Shown here: piece by piece, positions 1 to 11,627 of the stretch | Numbering within the stretch: the first letter of the stretch is position 1 | Layout: the number at the start of each line of letters is the position of its first letter | From: Nepenthes gracilis | Lineage: Eukaryota > Streptophyta > Magnoliopsida > Caryophyllales > Nepenthaceae | Length of the DNA: 64,000 nt | Assembly (NCBI GenBank): GCA_033239525.1 | Contig: BSYO01000014.1 | Coordinates: 4,444,536 to 4,508,535, forward strand | Direction: 5' to 3' | Program-made: the position numbers and the translations under genes | Notes under the pieces: generated by a model | Database searches by the model: none | The model's input: only the letters and a program-made list of their open reading frames with translations | Told to the model about the DNA's origin: nothing

Positions 1-1590
1 TTACCTCGATGCGTTCTTTAAATTTGGTTTGAAAAAGAGTCAACTAAAATCTGTTAAAGAGCCATTATATGGCCTTGACAATGAACCAATGCTCGTTCAA
101 GGGACGATCAGACTTGAAGTCACCCTGGGAACGTACCCAAGGACCGCAAGTCGTATACTTACCTTCTTGGTAGTCAACTTGCCCTCTGTGTAAAACGCAA
201 TACTAGGCCGGCCAGGTTTAACAGCGTTCGGGGCCGTCACTTCGATACCACACCTTAAAATAAAATTTCTGATGCCATATGGCATGGGCGAAGTGTTGGG
301 TGACCAAGTAATTGGGCGGACATGTTATATGTCCTAAATCGCTCCTAACGACAACGCTAAAATGACGGGAGAACTTGATCATCAAGACAAGGTAACCTTG
401 CAATAAGCGCAGTCTGGTGAGGCGACCGACTTAGTCCCACTGAATTTGGATGATCCAGAAATGTGCGTACGAATCGACGGCTCACTCACAGGTGCGTTGC
501 GCGAAGAACTAATCTTGTTCCTGTGACAGAATGCTGACATCTTCGCGTGGACTCCGGCTGACATGCCCGGGATTCCTAACCAGATAATAGTCCACAAGGT
601 GGGCCTCCACCCGGATTGGAAACATGTCAGGCAGAAGCGGAGGAACCACTCCGTGAAAAAACTTATCGCCATTCGAGAAGAAGTAAAGAAACTGTTGAAG
701 GCCGGATTCATCAGGGAGGTTCAGTACCTTGATTGGCCTCCAACGTCGTCTTGGTAAAGAAGAGCAACGGGAAGTGGAGAATGTGTTTCGATTTCACCGA
801 TGTTAACAAAGCTTGCCCAAAAGACAGCTTTCCTTTACCCAGAATTGACCTGCTGATGGACTCGATATCCAAACATGAGCTCTTGAGCTTCATGGATGCC
901 TACTCAGGCTACAACCAGATCCAGATGAGTCCGGAGGATGAAAAACACACCTCATTTATGACAGATCAGGGGACTTGTTGCTATAAAGTAATGCCCTTTG
1001 GGCTGAAGAACGCGGGAGCCACCTACCAGCGGCTGGTGAACAAAATATTCAAAAAACAGATCGGTCGCAACATGGAAGTCTATGTCAACGACATGCTCGT
1101 TAAGAGTAGAGTCATAGGCGACCACATCAATGATCTGGCGGAGTCCTTCATAGTGCTCTGCGAACACCAAATGAAGCTGAATCCAGCCAAGTGTGTCTTT
1201 GGGGTGGCCTTCGAAAAATTCCTGGGTTTCATCGTGTCCCAATGAGGGATCGAAACAAACTCGGAGAAGATCAAGGCCCTCGCGGACATGACTCCCCCAT
1301 GAAGCATAAAAGAGGTCTAGCGACTAACTGGGTGATTGGCAGCCTTGTCCCGCTTCCTGGCGAAGTCTGACGACAAGTATCAGCCGTTTTTTAAGGTGCT
1401 AAGGGGAATGAAATCAAACGGCTTCCAATGGATGCCGGACTACCAGACGGATTCTGATGAGCTGAAGCAGTACCTGGCTAGCCCGCCCTTATTAACATCG
1501 CCCAAGGTTGGCGAAGAGCTGTACCTCTACTTGGCAGTGTCAGAGATATCTCTAAGCGTCGTCCTCGTAAGCCAGGGCACTGATGCCCAA
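1..1590 (+). pseudogene. Element A protease-RT-RNase H remnant
   Basis: Decayed pol. The start reads as the C-terminal side of a Tat protease (motif NAILGRPG near 200), broken by stops. RT begins near 550 (MPGIPNQ) and continues through CFDFTDVNKACPKDSFPLPR (about 785-840) and QGTCCYKVMPFGLKNAGATY (about 967-1026). The catalytic box at 1081-1092 reads Y-V-N-D, so the first of the two metal-binding aspartates of YVDD is asparagine. RT then runs to the connection domain (FLGFIVSQ, near 1220-1243), followed by stops. The first strand of RNase H (LYLYLAVSE, near 1519) is reached before the reading frame jumps into integrase. No product is expected. Confidence 0.9.
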
Positions 1591-1680
1591 CGGGCTCAAG
1601 ACCAAGCTGGAGATACTCCTCGGGCTCAAGACCAAGCTGGAGATACTCCAAGGGCTCAAGACCAAGCAAGAGGACGCAGG
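1591..1680 (+). repeat. 30-bp triplication at an internal deletion junction
   Basis: Three consecutive 30-bp units start at 1591, 1621 and 1651; the first two differ at one base and the third diverges toward integrase. Each unit encodes GLKTKLE-type residues, which belong to integrase (LLHGLKTKLEDAGGSW in the other elements). The triplication sits exactly where RNase H sequence stops and integrase sequence resumes, so the deletion and the duplication probably arose in one event. Confidence 0.85.
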
Positions 1681-1985
1681 GGGCTCTTGGGTAGACGAGC
1701 TCGCCTCGGTCCTTTGGTATTACCGAACAACTCCTAATGAACTAACGCGCGAGACACCTTTCAGCCTCTGCTACGAGACTGAAGTAGTGCTCCCAGTCAA
1801 AATTGGGCATCCGAGTCTAAGGGTGGAATCCTTCGACCCGCAGGTTAACTCCCAAAAGGTCCTGGAACACCTAGATTTGCTAGATGAAGCCCGCAAAGCC
1901 ACTAGAATACAAACTGCAGCCTACTAGCATCAAGTCGCCCGCTACTACAATAAGAAGGTGAAAGCGAGGCAGTTCGATCTTGGAG
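1651..1985 (+). pseudogene. Element A integrase C-terminal remnant
   Basis: In frame this reads the second half of a Tat integrase: GLKTK, then SWVDELASVLWYYRTTPNE, ETPFSLCYETEVVLPVKIG, and the C-terminal DNA-binding part ending VARYYNKKVKARQFDLGDF near 1985. The zinc-binding HHCC and the first two catalytic aspartates are missing because of the deletion at about 1590. A stop interrupts the tail at about 1925. The stretch 1985-2250 between this and the antisense gene has no recognisable domain. Confidence 0.88.
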
Positions 1986-2250
1986 ACTTCCTTCACGATG
2001 AGATAGCGCAATCAGCCAGCGATGGTCAATTGGAGTGAGACGCCAAGCTGTACTCATGGGCAACGACCTAGAAGGCAACTTCGACGCTCCAAAAACAAAG
2101 CTGGCGGCCAACTAGTAACTCACTCTGCTCAGTTGACCGCCAAGAATGTTAAAGACGCAAAGTACAAAGGCAGAAGTATGTCTACTTGTATTATTGTTGA
2201 ATCAAGATGTACATCATAAAACTCAAAAAAAAAATGTACAATCACAAGAG

Positions 2251-4058
2251 TTACGAGGGCAGCGGGGCCCTTTGGCTGTCACGGGGCTCCCCTACAATAC
2301 TGTCTCTACGCTACGCCGACCGGTTTGATAAATTGATGAGATCAATGGAAAAGTCGGGATCAACCAGCCGCACAATGCGCCGACTGATGTTGACCCCTTC
2401 CCACAACCACGTGAGCATCATACCCTCAACCTCGTGGGGGCGGAATGCGAGACTCAAGTTATTCTCCAAGGTTGCTATTGCCCAGCAAGTTGATTGATAT
2501 GCCCTTTGGCTTGTTCATTTTCTTCCTTCAAACGGGCAACCTCAGTCTTCAAATTTGTGTTCTCCGCTTCCACACCTGCCAAAACGGTCTCCAGGGCAGC
2601 TGTTTCCTCATGGTGCTCCGCCCCCGAAGCTGCCATCTTTGCATCTAGCCAGGCGATCTCCGCCTCCATGTCGGAGATCACCCGATCCCGCTGGTCTATC
2701 ACCTTGGCAATGGCAGTGATCACCTTCTCCTTCTGCACAAAAGACAAACAAAAAACAAGATAGAAGTCTTATAAGGAGAAAGTATGCAGAAGGCATTGCG
2801 AGAGATCATACCTCCCAGACTCTCCGTGCGGGCCTCTCAGGCCTGGCCTCTAAACCTGGCTCAGGCAGCGGTGGGCCAGAAGCAACGCCCTCGCTAGCGG
2901 AGCTAGCAGCAGCCTCCTCCAGGATCTCGTCCAAGATCCCCTCATCAACGTCATCTGCAGCGGCAGCAGGCTCCCCGGCTACGGCCTCCGCAGTGACTAC
3001 CGAAGGATCAAGATTAACCGCTGGCTCCTCAGCAGGCGTCTGCATAATAGGGGAGCCAACAGATGGCTCCTGCGCCTCCGCCAGTGACTCGCAGGCTGCT
3101 CCATAAAGGTCTCCGTCTGTGCTGCTTGAGGAACCACCTGCCGCGCGGGCTGCGCCAGGATGACGCCTTCTCCCCTGGTCTCTGGCAAGTCCTCAAAAGA
3201 TTTCTCCATTCCGGTGGTATTGCCGCGATCGTTGTAAATCCCAGCGACAATGTAATCAAGCCCCAAAGACGACGAGGAAGGCGTCTCCAACACTATCCTT
3301 TTGGGCCGCGGACCGATAAAATCATCGTCTATTGGGCAGGAACGGATAAGCAGGCCCTTGGACTCCTCCAGCCGCACCATCATCGCCTGCGATTTGAGCT
3401 TCTAAACCAGGGAAGGTGGTCCCTAGTTTACCTTCTTGGCCTCTTCCCTAGAGACTAAGAAATGTCATTTAAAGTCCGAAATGTGGTTTTTGACCAATTT
3501 GGTCAACTACTCTAAGGACGCCGTCTCCGCCACAAACGGCGTCCCAGTGTACACCTCCGGCACCTGACCCCAATCCTTCGCAAGGGGTTAGGTCTCCGCT
3601 ATACTCACAAAAAAGAATCGGTTCTTTCAGTTCTTAAGTGAAGCATAAATGCCCGTGTTTATTTTAAGGCCAGGACGGGGAACGAGGGAGATACACTGAC
3701 CTCCCTGATTTATTTTAAAAAGTCCCTTCACCATGGACATTGTCAACCTCTTAGAATGTTTGCGAAGGAAAATACAAAGGGTGCAAATGTACCGTACGAC
3801 GTTAGCGTGGAGCTGGGCAACAGGGACTCGAAGAGCTTGAAGGATCGACTGCAAGTCGTCTGGAAGAGGAAGACGGAGACCGCTCCTCAGATGAGCCTCG
3901 TACACCATCACGTGCCTTGCTGGTGGAGAGAAAGCCCTATCATCCTTGCCCGAGACCCTCCACGCAATATCCTTGGGAATATTGAACTTAACACACAATG
4001 CCTTCACATCACTCTCTCGAAGAACAGAAGGGATGTCGGCAACGGAGGTTAAAGCCAT
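2251..4058 (-). pseudogene. Antisense gene of element A (gypsy-type transposon domain, coiled coil), spliced, decayed
   Basis: Reading on the minus strand from ATG at 4058: an N-terminal domain with FSPPARHVMVYEAHLRSGLR and the following LPLPDDLQSIL, resembling the plant 'putative gypsy type transposon' family. Then come an acidic, Ala/Glu-rich stretch and a phase-0 intron at 2811-2733 (79 bp; donor GAG|GTATGA, acceptor TTTTGTGCAG). Exon 2 encodes a coiled coil (EIAWLDAKMAASGAEH... AEVARLKEEN-type heptads) and ends with SRRIVRLVDPDF and a stop at 2251-2253. Several stops and a one-base loss in exon 2 make it a pseudogene. It lies head to head with the 3' LTR and tail to tail with pol. Function is unknown. 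Related genes: 20972-19168, 45665-43758 and 63953-62032. Confidence 0.8.
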
Positions 4059-4222
4059 GGTTAACAGAGAAACTAGGGTTTCTTTGGGAATGAGAAAAAG
4101 TTGAAAACGAAGAAGGCAAAGTAAGGAGGCGTGAGAGAATACTCAAAATTAAGGAGGGAAACTTAAACAGAAAGGTGTGAAACACCTTAAACCACCTCGA
4201 GAAGGCATGTCATCATGCCTAC

Positions 4223-4255
4223 CACGTGTCACCTCCCTAATGGGCCCCTTATAAA
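4223..4255 (-). promoter_or_regulatory. Candidate promoter of antisense gene A
   Basis: On the minus strand a TATA-like TTTATAAG (4255-4248) lies about 190 bp upstream of the antisense ATG, with a CACGTG palindrome (4223-4228) just downstream of it. The CACGTG and its surroundings are conserved in element B (21136-21141), although B has lost the TATA. This is inference from motif and position only. Confidence 0.4.
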
Positions 4256-4317
4256 GTAGTTCTCCTGACGCATTAATGGCCTAGATAGCGGTCTAACCAA
4301 GAGAAGACACGTATCCG

Positions 4318-4612
4318 GTCAAACTTTCTTCTCCGAATTTGACTAAAGACGGTAACGGATCTGGTCAATTTTCTTCTCCGGATCTGACCAAAGACGATCA
4401 ACAGATCCCATCAAATTCTTCTCCGGATCTGACCAAAGACGGTCATCTGATCCGGTCAATTTTCTTCTCCGGATCTGACCAAAGACGGTTAACAAATTCG
4501 GTCAATTTTCTTCTTCGGTTCTGACCAAGGACGGTCAACAGATCCCGTCAATTTTCTGCATCAGATCTGACCAAAGACGGTCAACGGATCCGGTCAACTT
4601 TCTTCTCCGCTT
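4318..4612 (+). repeat. 46-bp tandem repeat upstream of the 3' LTR of element A
   Basis: About six imperfect units of 44-47 bp with core TTCTTCTCCGGATCTGACC and AAAGACGGTCAACGGATC. The homologous place in element B (21283-21390) holds only about two units. Hypervariable tandem repeats in the 3' untranslated region are an established trait of Tat/Ogre-type elements. Confidence 0.9.
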
Positions 4613-4705
4613 TTCATAGAGTCCTCTGGGATCTTCAAGCAACGAAGGGCAATGAGGGGCATCCCATCATGAACATACCGGAGGCCAGAATTCTGGCCAC
4701 CGATA

Positions 4706-4716
4706 TGGGGGGCTAG
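4706..4716 (+). promoter_or_regulatory. Polypurine tract of element A
   Basis: TGGGGGGCTAG directly precedes the LTR start TGATGGG. The same sequence precedes the 3' LTRs of B (21481-21491) and C (48030-48040), as expected for the plus-strand primer of reverse transcription. Confidence 0.85.
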
Positions 4717-5792
4717 TGATGGGTATACTATAGCTGGGCTGGCCCAATGATCAAAGAAAACCCAAATCTTGAAAGGCCTAAAACGCTCCCTCAAACGGTC
4801 ATTGCTAGTGTTGACCGTCGAAAGGCTAGCAAGCAGCCAACTCGCGTGCAAGGCGGTCAACCCAAGCGTTGACCAAAAGTACTATAGCAGCAGGCCAAAA
4901 AATTCGGTAAATCTGATACAAGCCAGGCTCAATTTGACAGACAATCTCGTACACAAAAAGCAACGATCCTTTCATGATTACACACTTTTCTAAAAGCTGA
5001 TTTTCTCTAAAAAAGCAGCAATGAACTCAGCGCTAACGTTGGAGTCAAAACGGTCACAAGAGCATGAAAGGAAAGCAAATGATTTGAGTATCCGTTGCAC
5101 TGTTCAGAAGGAAAGGAATCCACCAAATCACGTCTATCATGCCCACCAACTCAGAGAAGGCCGCCATTGCCAAGCCAGAAGATCACGCCACATTGACCAA
5201 AGAAGGTGACTCTCCTACTATCTATATAAGCTTGGAGTCTACATTCTGAAAAGAGGGCTCTGGAAAACGCTCTCTTACTCACCTTTAAGAGAACATACAG
5301 AACACCCTTTTTGTGACAACAAAGAGACTTCCTAAAACAAGTCACGAACACTTACTGTGCTTGAGCAAAGACTGTCCTTCTTTCTCTCTCTCTCTGCATC
5401 TAGCGTTCACCTTCCTTCCTATCAAATGGCTCCAGATTGTAGGAATCCTTTCCGGTTCTCTGAGAACTGTTTCCCAAAGTTTTCACGTTTTCGGGACGCT
5501 GCTTCTACTCGCTCTCTGTAAGCAATAAGCGGCAACTCAAATTCTCAACGGGCCAATACTCCCGACAAACTTATTCCCTTCACTCTCTTTTACTTATCAG
5601 TTCACCTTTCTCGATTCGAAGGCTTCTTACTGATTTAAGCGTCGGAGTATTTTCGATGGGACAACCTCCCGCCGACATACTGACCTCTTGTTCACTTTAG
5701 TGGTATGCAAGATTTAGACTTAGTGAACGGAATCGGGCCAAACCATCCAGACGAATCCGAATCTGTTCGAAGTCGGATCCAGGTACACATCA
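4717..5792 (+). repeat. 3' LTR of element A (1076 bp)
   Basis: Starts TGATGGGTATAC and ends GTACACATCA, giving short terminal inverted repeats TGATG/CATCA. Its start, body and end match the two 1151-bp LTRs of element B. It is shorter mainly because it lacks the CACACA-rich stretch found at 12187-12245. It retains a TATA box, TATATAA at 5223-5229, which both B LTRs have lost. Confidence 0.93.
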
Positions 5793-7050
5793 ATTCTAAA
5801 TACTCATGCATGTCATATTTTTATAGTTAAATTATTTATAATTTACATATATAAATTCCTATTCCCATTCTTTAAAATTGTTATAAAGTTCATATTCTTA
5901 GACCACATATAATGCGCTATTAAATTATTTCTCTACATTTTCATCTATGCTTGTGCTAAATTTTTGACTAATGCTCTCACATGTTATGAATTTTATACAA
6001 AATGTTGAACATGTTCTAAATTTTTAAGTATATGTCTTATATTTCTTAAATTTGTTATATCTGGCCCAACATGCATGTCATTTAAACTAGAATGTTGAAA
6101 CTATAAATTTTTTTCTAATTTTATATTATTTTTTATCAAAACAGTTCATGGTTAGAAAATTTTAAAATGTAGTTTTTATATATTTTAAAATAAGCCTGTT
6201 TAAGTTTGTACAAAAAGTCATACTCGTTGCATGAAAGATTTTGAAATAGATTGATGGGAAGCTCTATAATTTATAGAGAAATTAACAATATTTTTTTCGG
6301 CTAAGAAAATATAAGAATATTTGTAATTGTGTACCGTTTTCATTGTTTATACATTGAACCATTATAAGAAATTAACAGTGGTATATTATGGCATGGCATG
6401 TCTTAGTATATTATAGCTGCAATCGATCTCATCTATAGGGTTATATATATGATGACCTACCTCCAGGTATTAAATAGTAGCGTAAGACCTTTGATTGTAA
6501 AAAAATAAATATAACCCAAATTTTGATTATCCGTTCCTTCATTGATATGGACCTATTGGCCTTTGATCAATATGAATTAGCATGTTTGAACATAATTTAC
6601 GTGTCATATTTTGAAAAGGAACTGAAATAAACGGATATTTTAAAGATGCGCCCGTTTGTTATGGAAATTTATAACTTTATTTTTGAAATTGTATTATTAT
6701 TTTTACATCATGATATAAGGTAAAATGTACATTGATTATACAAATTATATATCTTGTTGACTATCGACTCACTCTTATTTTTATTTTTTTCACTCTAACC
6801 CTCTCCAGACTAGTAGGTTCGGACACTTGCAGATAAGGATGATGGCTAATTTTGGCAATTCGAAGATGAAGAATTAGAAATATTGGTTATATGATATTGT
6901 ATTTGATTTTCAAATAGTATTCTTAAGAAGGTCTATTTTTTCCGTTGATGGTAGTTGTTTTGGATAATGGCTTGTAATGTTTTCTTAGATGATATAGTTA
7001 GATTTTGACTTTCTTATAATGGGTTTTTGGTCACTCTGACCTTTGTTTAG
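5793..7050 (+). repeat. Decayed AT-rich LTR remnant (family shared with 48659-50330)
   Basis: No coding sequence. The blocks at 6390-6480 (TTAGTATATTATAG, then GATGACCTACC) and 6490-6560 (ATAACCCAAATTTTGATTATC, then ATTGGCCTTTGATC) are collinear with 49460-49810. A CTTGTTGACTATCGACTCACTC block near 6752 matches the CTTATTGAGC...GACTCAC type motif near the 3' end of chromovirus LTRs in this window. Boundaries are guesses; element A abuts it at the left. Confidence 0.5.
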
Positions 7051-7259
7051 ACTACCTCCTTACAATGTATTAATGCCATATTACACTTGATATGCTGAGT
7101 CATTTAGTGTGATAATTTCACGTCATGTGCTATGACTAGTTACTATATATATTTGGGTCAGTATTATCATTAGTAGGTTACGTCCATCATTAATTGGATT
7201 TATTAGTTTGTTAATGGAATAATCTCGCTAATTACTATTGGGGTCCAGTATTGGAACAT

Positions 7260-8370
7260 GACACTTGTCATCTTTGTTTCTAAAATAATTGAGTGGAACA
7301 ACTACTAGCTATAGTGTACTCAACTTCAATAATGGCCAAGGATATAGAATTTCACTTTTCACTCATCAAGTTATTAGATTAGTGCCCACATAGAAGCAAC
7401 CCCTTGACACCATTTGCTATCATCAGGACAACCCCCCAGTTAGCATCAAAATAACCACCTAAGTTGAAATTTGAATCTTTAGAATACTAAAGCCCATAAT
7501 CAATGGTACCATTAACAAAATGAGCGATATGTTTCATAATATTTAGGCGAGATTCTTTTGGATTATATTAGAATTCCCACATGCACTAACACTGATAGAG
7601 ATATCGGGATGATTTGTAGTTTGGTAGAAAAAATTATTTATCATACTTCTATAAAATGTCTCATTAATACTCTTGGCAGGGGAATCTCATCCTATTTTGA
7701 TATCAGGACTCTTGGGAGTCTTAATATGCTTTTTTATCATCCTGTCCAAAATGTTTGACTAAATATTTTGTATATTTAGATTTGGAAATGAAAACCTCCT
7801 TATTGGGTTACTTGACTTGAAGACCTGGAAACAGGTTCAACTTATGCCCCATACTCGTTTCAAATTAATTCTTTTCATAATATCAGTAAAATCATGAGAA
7901 AAAGATGGAGAAAAGGATTCCAAAATAATATCGTCCAACATACAACAAGTAAGCAATTTTTAATATGATAAATAAGTAAGGTCTTGTCAATTCTTCACTT
8001 AAAAATTTGTGTTCCATAAGACATTCGGTCAATCTATTGTACCAAGGCAACTTGCTTTAACTCAAATAAGGCGTTCTTAAGCTGGTGGACGTGGTGTGGG
8101 AATTTCGGATCAATGAACCCATTAAATTACTCAACAAAAGTTTCTTCTTGAATAAACCCATTTCAAAATGTACTTTTGGCATCTATTTGGTATAGCTTGA
8201 ACCAAACAATGAGAGCTAAAGCCAATAGAAGTTGGACGGACTAGCGGGGCAAAAGCCTCATCAAAATAAATCCCCTCTATCTAAGCGTACCTTTTAGCTA
8301 CCATTCTAGTCTCATTTCTAATGATGGCATCAATTTCATTAGCTTTTTTTAATTTTCACTTTAGTTGTGA
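7260..8370 (-). pseudogene. Decayed SIRE-like Ty1/copia RT-RNase H remnant
   Basis: On the minus strand, with several frame changes, the sequence reads a copia reverse transcriptase: RNETRMVAKRYA near 8310, DEAFAPLVRPTS near 8250, a degraded LKKALYGLKQ-like region near 8060, and a YVDD-equivalent reading M-L-D-D-I-I near 7935. RNase H follows, with GTIDYGL near 7505 and NSISLAIIEVEYTIASSC near 7310, matching the canonical KKQNSVSLSTAEAEY stretch. Stops and indels are dense; this is an old fossil. LTRs were not identified. Lineage assignment (SIRE/Maximus-like) rests on the RNase H style and is tentative. Confidence 0.75.
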
Positions 8371-9540
8371 CATGCTTATCTAGCGAACTAATTTCTAAAA
8401 TGTAATTTGATCAACAATTCCATAAAATGGCATTTAAATGCTAGCACAAATGTCAATTTGAATGCAACGACTAGAACACTTTCATTCAAATACTAGATCA
8501 ATTGTTAAGGTTTTGGAAAACCCATCATCTGGTGCATGGTTCAAAAGTAAAAATAAAAACAACAGCATTCGAGTGTCAAATCAAACGTTGCATGAATGCC
8601 GACAACATGCTTCTAGAAAACTATGGTTTGAGGTTCAAATGTGATGACAAAAGCCGTATAATTCAAATGACAAATTAAATTTTAACAGAATGCAATGCCA
8701 ATTTTATAGAAAACCATCATATGATACATGACTTGAACATGAAAAAGGAAACAATATCACCCAATGCCAATCTCAATGTTAGCAATAGGAGCATAGATTT
8801 GAGTATAAATTTATCCATGGTCTATTCTATTTTAAATACGCTCGCATTGAGTCCTAAAATAGTACTAACTAATTAAAAAAGATTCAAATGTAATCTAATT
8901 GGAAATGTCATTTTATTAAAGAAATTGGCTGAAACAATAAACCGTCAACATCTTTAAACAACTTATTTTCTAGGTAGGCTTACGTGAATGCAACACGAAT
9001 TGAGCCTTTAGGAAGGTATGCCTGGCTTTCTTAGTTTATTCTGTGGTCATGACCAAACAATTTGATTATATACAACAAGTCATATAAATTAAAAAGTTTA
9101 ATATAAAAAAAATTATAAGTATTTTCGACATACTTATTATCCAAATAACTAAATCCTAAAATGTGATCTTGATTAAACAACATGTTCACATCAGCCCTTT
9201 GTAGCTATGGACCCACCCAAATCTTCCCAATGCTTTATTTTGTAGCTAACCCTTTTGCTTCATGGTGCAACTATAATTTGGCCAAGGAACACACCATATT
9301 ATATTTTGAGGGCGATGTGTGTGCTAATCCATATTAGTTAGCTACTTTTTAAACTGCTCTTATTTGTTTTTTTTTCTTTTTTAAAAAAAAAGTACATCTT
9401 TTTGGTTGGGAGTGGTGAGAAAAAGCAAAATGAGAAAAAAGAACAGAAGTATCACCCAATATTGTAGTGCCGCTGTCTTCGCTGATGCCACTTGCCAGTT
9501 TCCCTACCAACCGCCCACGCACGCACCCACCCCTCATACG
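8371..9540. other. No recognisable feature
   Basis: AT-rich sequence without a long reading frame or a repeat that I can match elsewhere in the window. It may contain the upstream pol of the copia fossil at 7260-8370, but I could not read it. Confidence 0.5.
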
Positions 9541-10860
9541 TACTGAAGAGAGATGAGAGAGAGATTTCGCTGATACAAGTTAAGCTGCTGCCACAAGTTG
9601 CTTCACTGCTTTCTCTGCGTCTTTCTCTCTATCCTCCTTTCCCACACAATCAATGAAACTCTCTCTCTCTCTCTCTCACTCACAGTACAGAAGGTGAAAA
9701 TGGGTACGGTCGGCCATTTTGCCTGGAAAATTAATTAATAAATAGATAAATATACAGAAGAGGGGAGGGAGGCCGATGCATCTCGTCTGTGACTTCCCGT
9801 ACACGGCCACATCCTGCTGCAAAGCGTCGACATGCCCCTATGTTCCGTACCATCTACCTATCTACATGCGTGCCGTTGGCCCCCTATGAATAATTTATCT
9901 ATATATATAATAGGGAGGGATCCCCCTGCGTTGTACGGTGGAACTATGTAATAAATGCTACCATACGTTAACTGCTGCTCTCGACCACCACCGGAATACA
10001 TCAAACCAGGGACTCTATATTTTTTTAAAAAAATTATTTTTTTGAATTTAGATTATTTATTTTTAAACAAATTATTAAAATTTAATAATTAATTTTTAAT
10101 TAAAAAAATAAATAAATCAGATTAAAAAAATAGACCCCATCCCTTTAAACGATAAAACTCACTGATCCTACTATATATTTATTTGGGTATTTATTTTTAG
10201 AGTAAAAAACTATGTATTTTTGGGTATATATTTTTGGGGAGGTAGCAGGCGTATAAAATAGTACTACTACTACTCCTAGTAGGCAGCTAGCTAGTAGTCT
10301 AGTAGTATAGGTAGATTGGTCATCAGAAATCTCCCCACTGCCTGCCACTCTTCTCCTCACACTCCAGCAGAAGATCACCCCGGCTGTTCGCTTTCACTCA
10401 ACAAGTCACGTTGGCTTCAGCCACATCTCTCTCTCTCTCTCTCTCTCCCCTCGGTGTGGTTCTGCTGGAGTCATCAAGGGATAGAGAGGATAACCATTCA
10501 TGTGTGCGTGCGCATTAAATTATACGTTTCTGCTCCTCAACAGTCAGATTGATGGGTTGCGGATCCTATGCAACCTATGAAATCGTGCATGAAATTGCAC
10601 AATTCATCGTCGTCATCATTACAGCGGATTGTTTCTCTCCCTTCAGACGTACACGCATACGTGCACAACTCCTGCAGACGCAAACAGGGGGGAAAAACAG
10701 AGAGAGACAGAGTACATCCGAGACACGAGCACCTCTCAGCATTTCTGCAGAGCCGTATTATTGTTTGCTTGCTTTCCTTTCGACTCCCTATTGATTCTCC
10801 TGACAAATCCATTTACTTTAAAAAATTAGATTATTTCATTTTTTGGCTGCCATAATTCAT
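9541..10860. other. Low-copy-looking island with CT microsatellites
   Basis: This stretch lacks transposon protein motifs. It holds two CT runs (about 9658-9679 and 10425-10448), a TATA-like GTATAAAATAG near 10251-10261 and pyrimidine-rich leader-like sequence, as often seen upstream of plant genes. Short reading frames of 60-95 codons overlap one another on both strands; none resembles a known protein. It could be a fragment of a host promoter/5' UTR, but no gene body is visible. Confidence 0.4.
10008..10142. repeat. AT-rich hairpin-like (possible MITE)
   Basis: The ends are near inverted: the left end reads GGGACTCTATATTTTTTTAA and the reverse complement of the right end reads GGGGTCTATTTTTTTAAT. 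The interior is almost pure A/T and can fold on itself. No clear target duplication was seen, so a MITE is possible but unproven. Confidence 0.35.
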
Positions 10861-11622
10861 TCAAATTTTAATATTTACACGCTTCTATACGTGAATCCCA
10901 AACCCAAGGTTTATTATGAAGTTATCAGTGATACTCCATTTTTCAAACTTTTTTCTTGGTACGTGAGCAGGGGGATTCAGACCTTCTTTACATACCTTCA
11001 CCTACAACTTTTAATGCCATAAGACGCACTTTCCACATCTATTTTGCCATGCATCTTCTCATTTGTGAAAGCTATTAGAGGCAAGAATGAAACATCACAT
11101 GGTTTGCGGACCAAAGATAGCCTAAGCTGCTATCCCTAGAGGCATGCTTGTGACTCCAATTTTTTTTCCCCCTTTTCAAGCTCAGAAAGGCCTATTTCTT
11201 TCCAACTAACTTACACACAAAAAGGCTAAGTTGAAATTCTGAATTTTATGGGAATGTTATCTTATACATATCTTTAGAGTAGCCCACAAAATATATGTTA
11301 TATCATTCTCTCTCCACTATTTGATCTTGCTGGTTCTTGCTCACAATATGTATTAGCAGGGTTGACGAGTCTGTTAGATAAAGAGCTTTGCTACACTTAT
11401 AATTCTCTATAATTCAATTATCAAATTGATTTTTTTTAATTTATCAGAAATATGAAGTTTTATATAACACGAAGTAAAAAATTCTCCACCTCAAAAAAAG
11501 AAAAAAGAAAGTAAATTAGACAACAAAAAAAATTACACCTAAAAGAGGATATGTATATATTTTTAATTTTATCATCCAAATTCTATAATGTTGAAATAGA
11601 TTTTGAATTGTTTATAAGAATA
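10861..11622. other. No recognisable feature (left flank of element B)
   Basis: AT-rich sequence with no reading frame of note. It ends in GTATT (11623-11627), the left copy of the target duplication of element B. Confidence 0.6.
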
Positions 11623-11627
11623 GTATT

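Larger units (their letters stand above)
1..5792 (+). mobile_element. Tat-lineage Ty3/gypsy retrotransposon A (5' end outside window)
   Basis: The part in the window runs protease remnant, RT, a large internal deletion, the C-terminal half of integrase, a minus-strand antisense gene, a 46-bp tandem repeat, a purine-rich tract and the 3' LTR. The order PR-RT-RH-INT, the RT sequence type and the antisense gene downstream of pol place it in the Tat lineage. Its LTR is homologous to those of element B, so A and B are one family. The 5' LTR, gag and the protease active site lie outside the window. The target duplication cannot be checked; the five bases after the LTR (5793-5797) are attct. Many in-frame stops make it a dead copy. 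Confidence 0.93.

Noticed and set aside
4318..4612. Regular repeats as a CRISPR array (also 61417-61872)
   Set aside because: The units are contiguous degenerate tandem repeats without unique spacers, inside plant retrotransposons.
10316..10855. Overlapping small frames of 60-95 codons on both strands
   Set aside because: No motif, no codon pattern, several frames overlap; typical chance frames in CT/GA-rich DNA.
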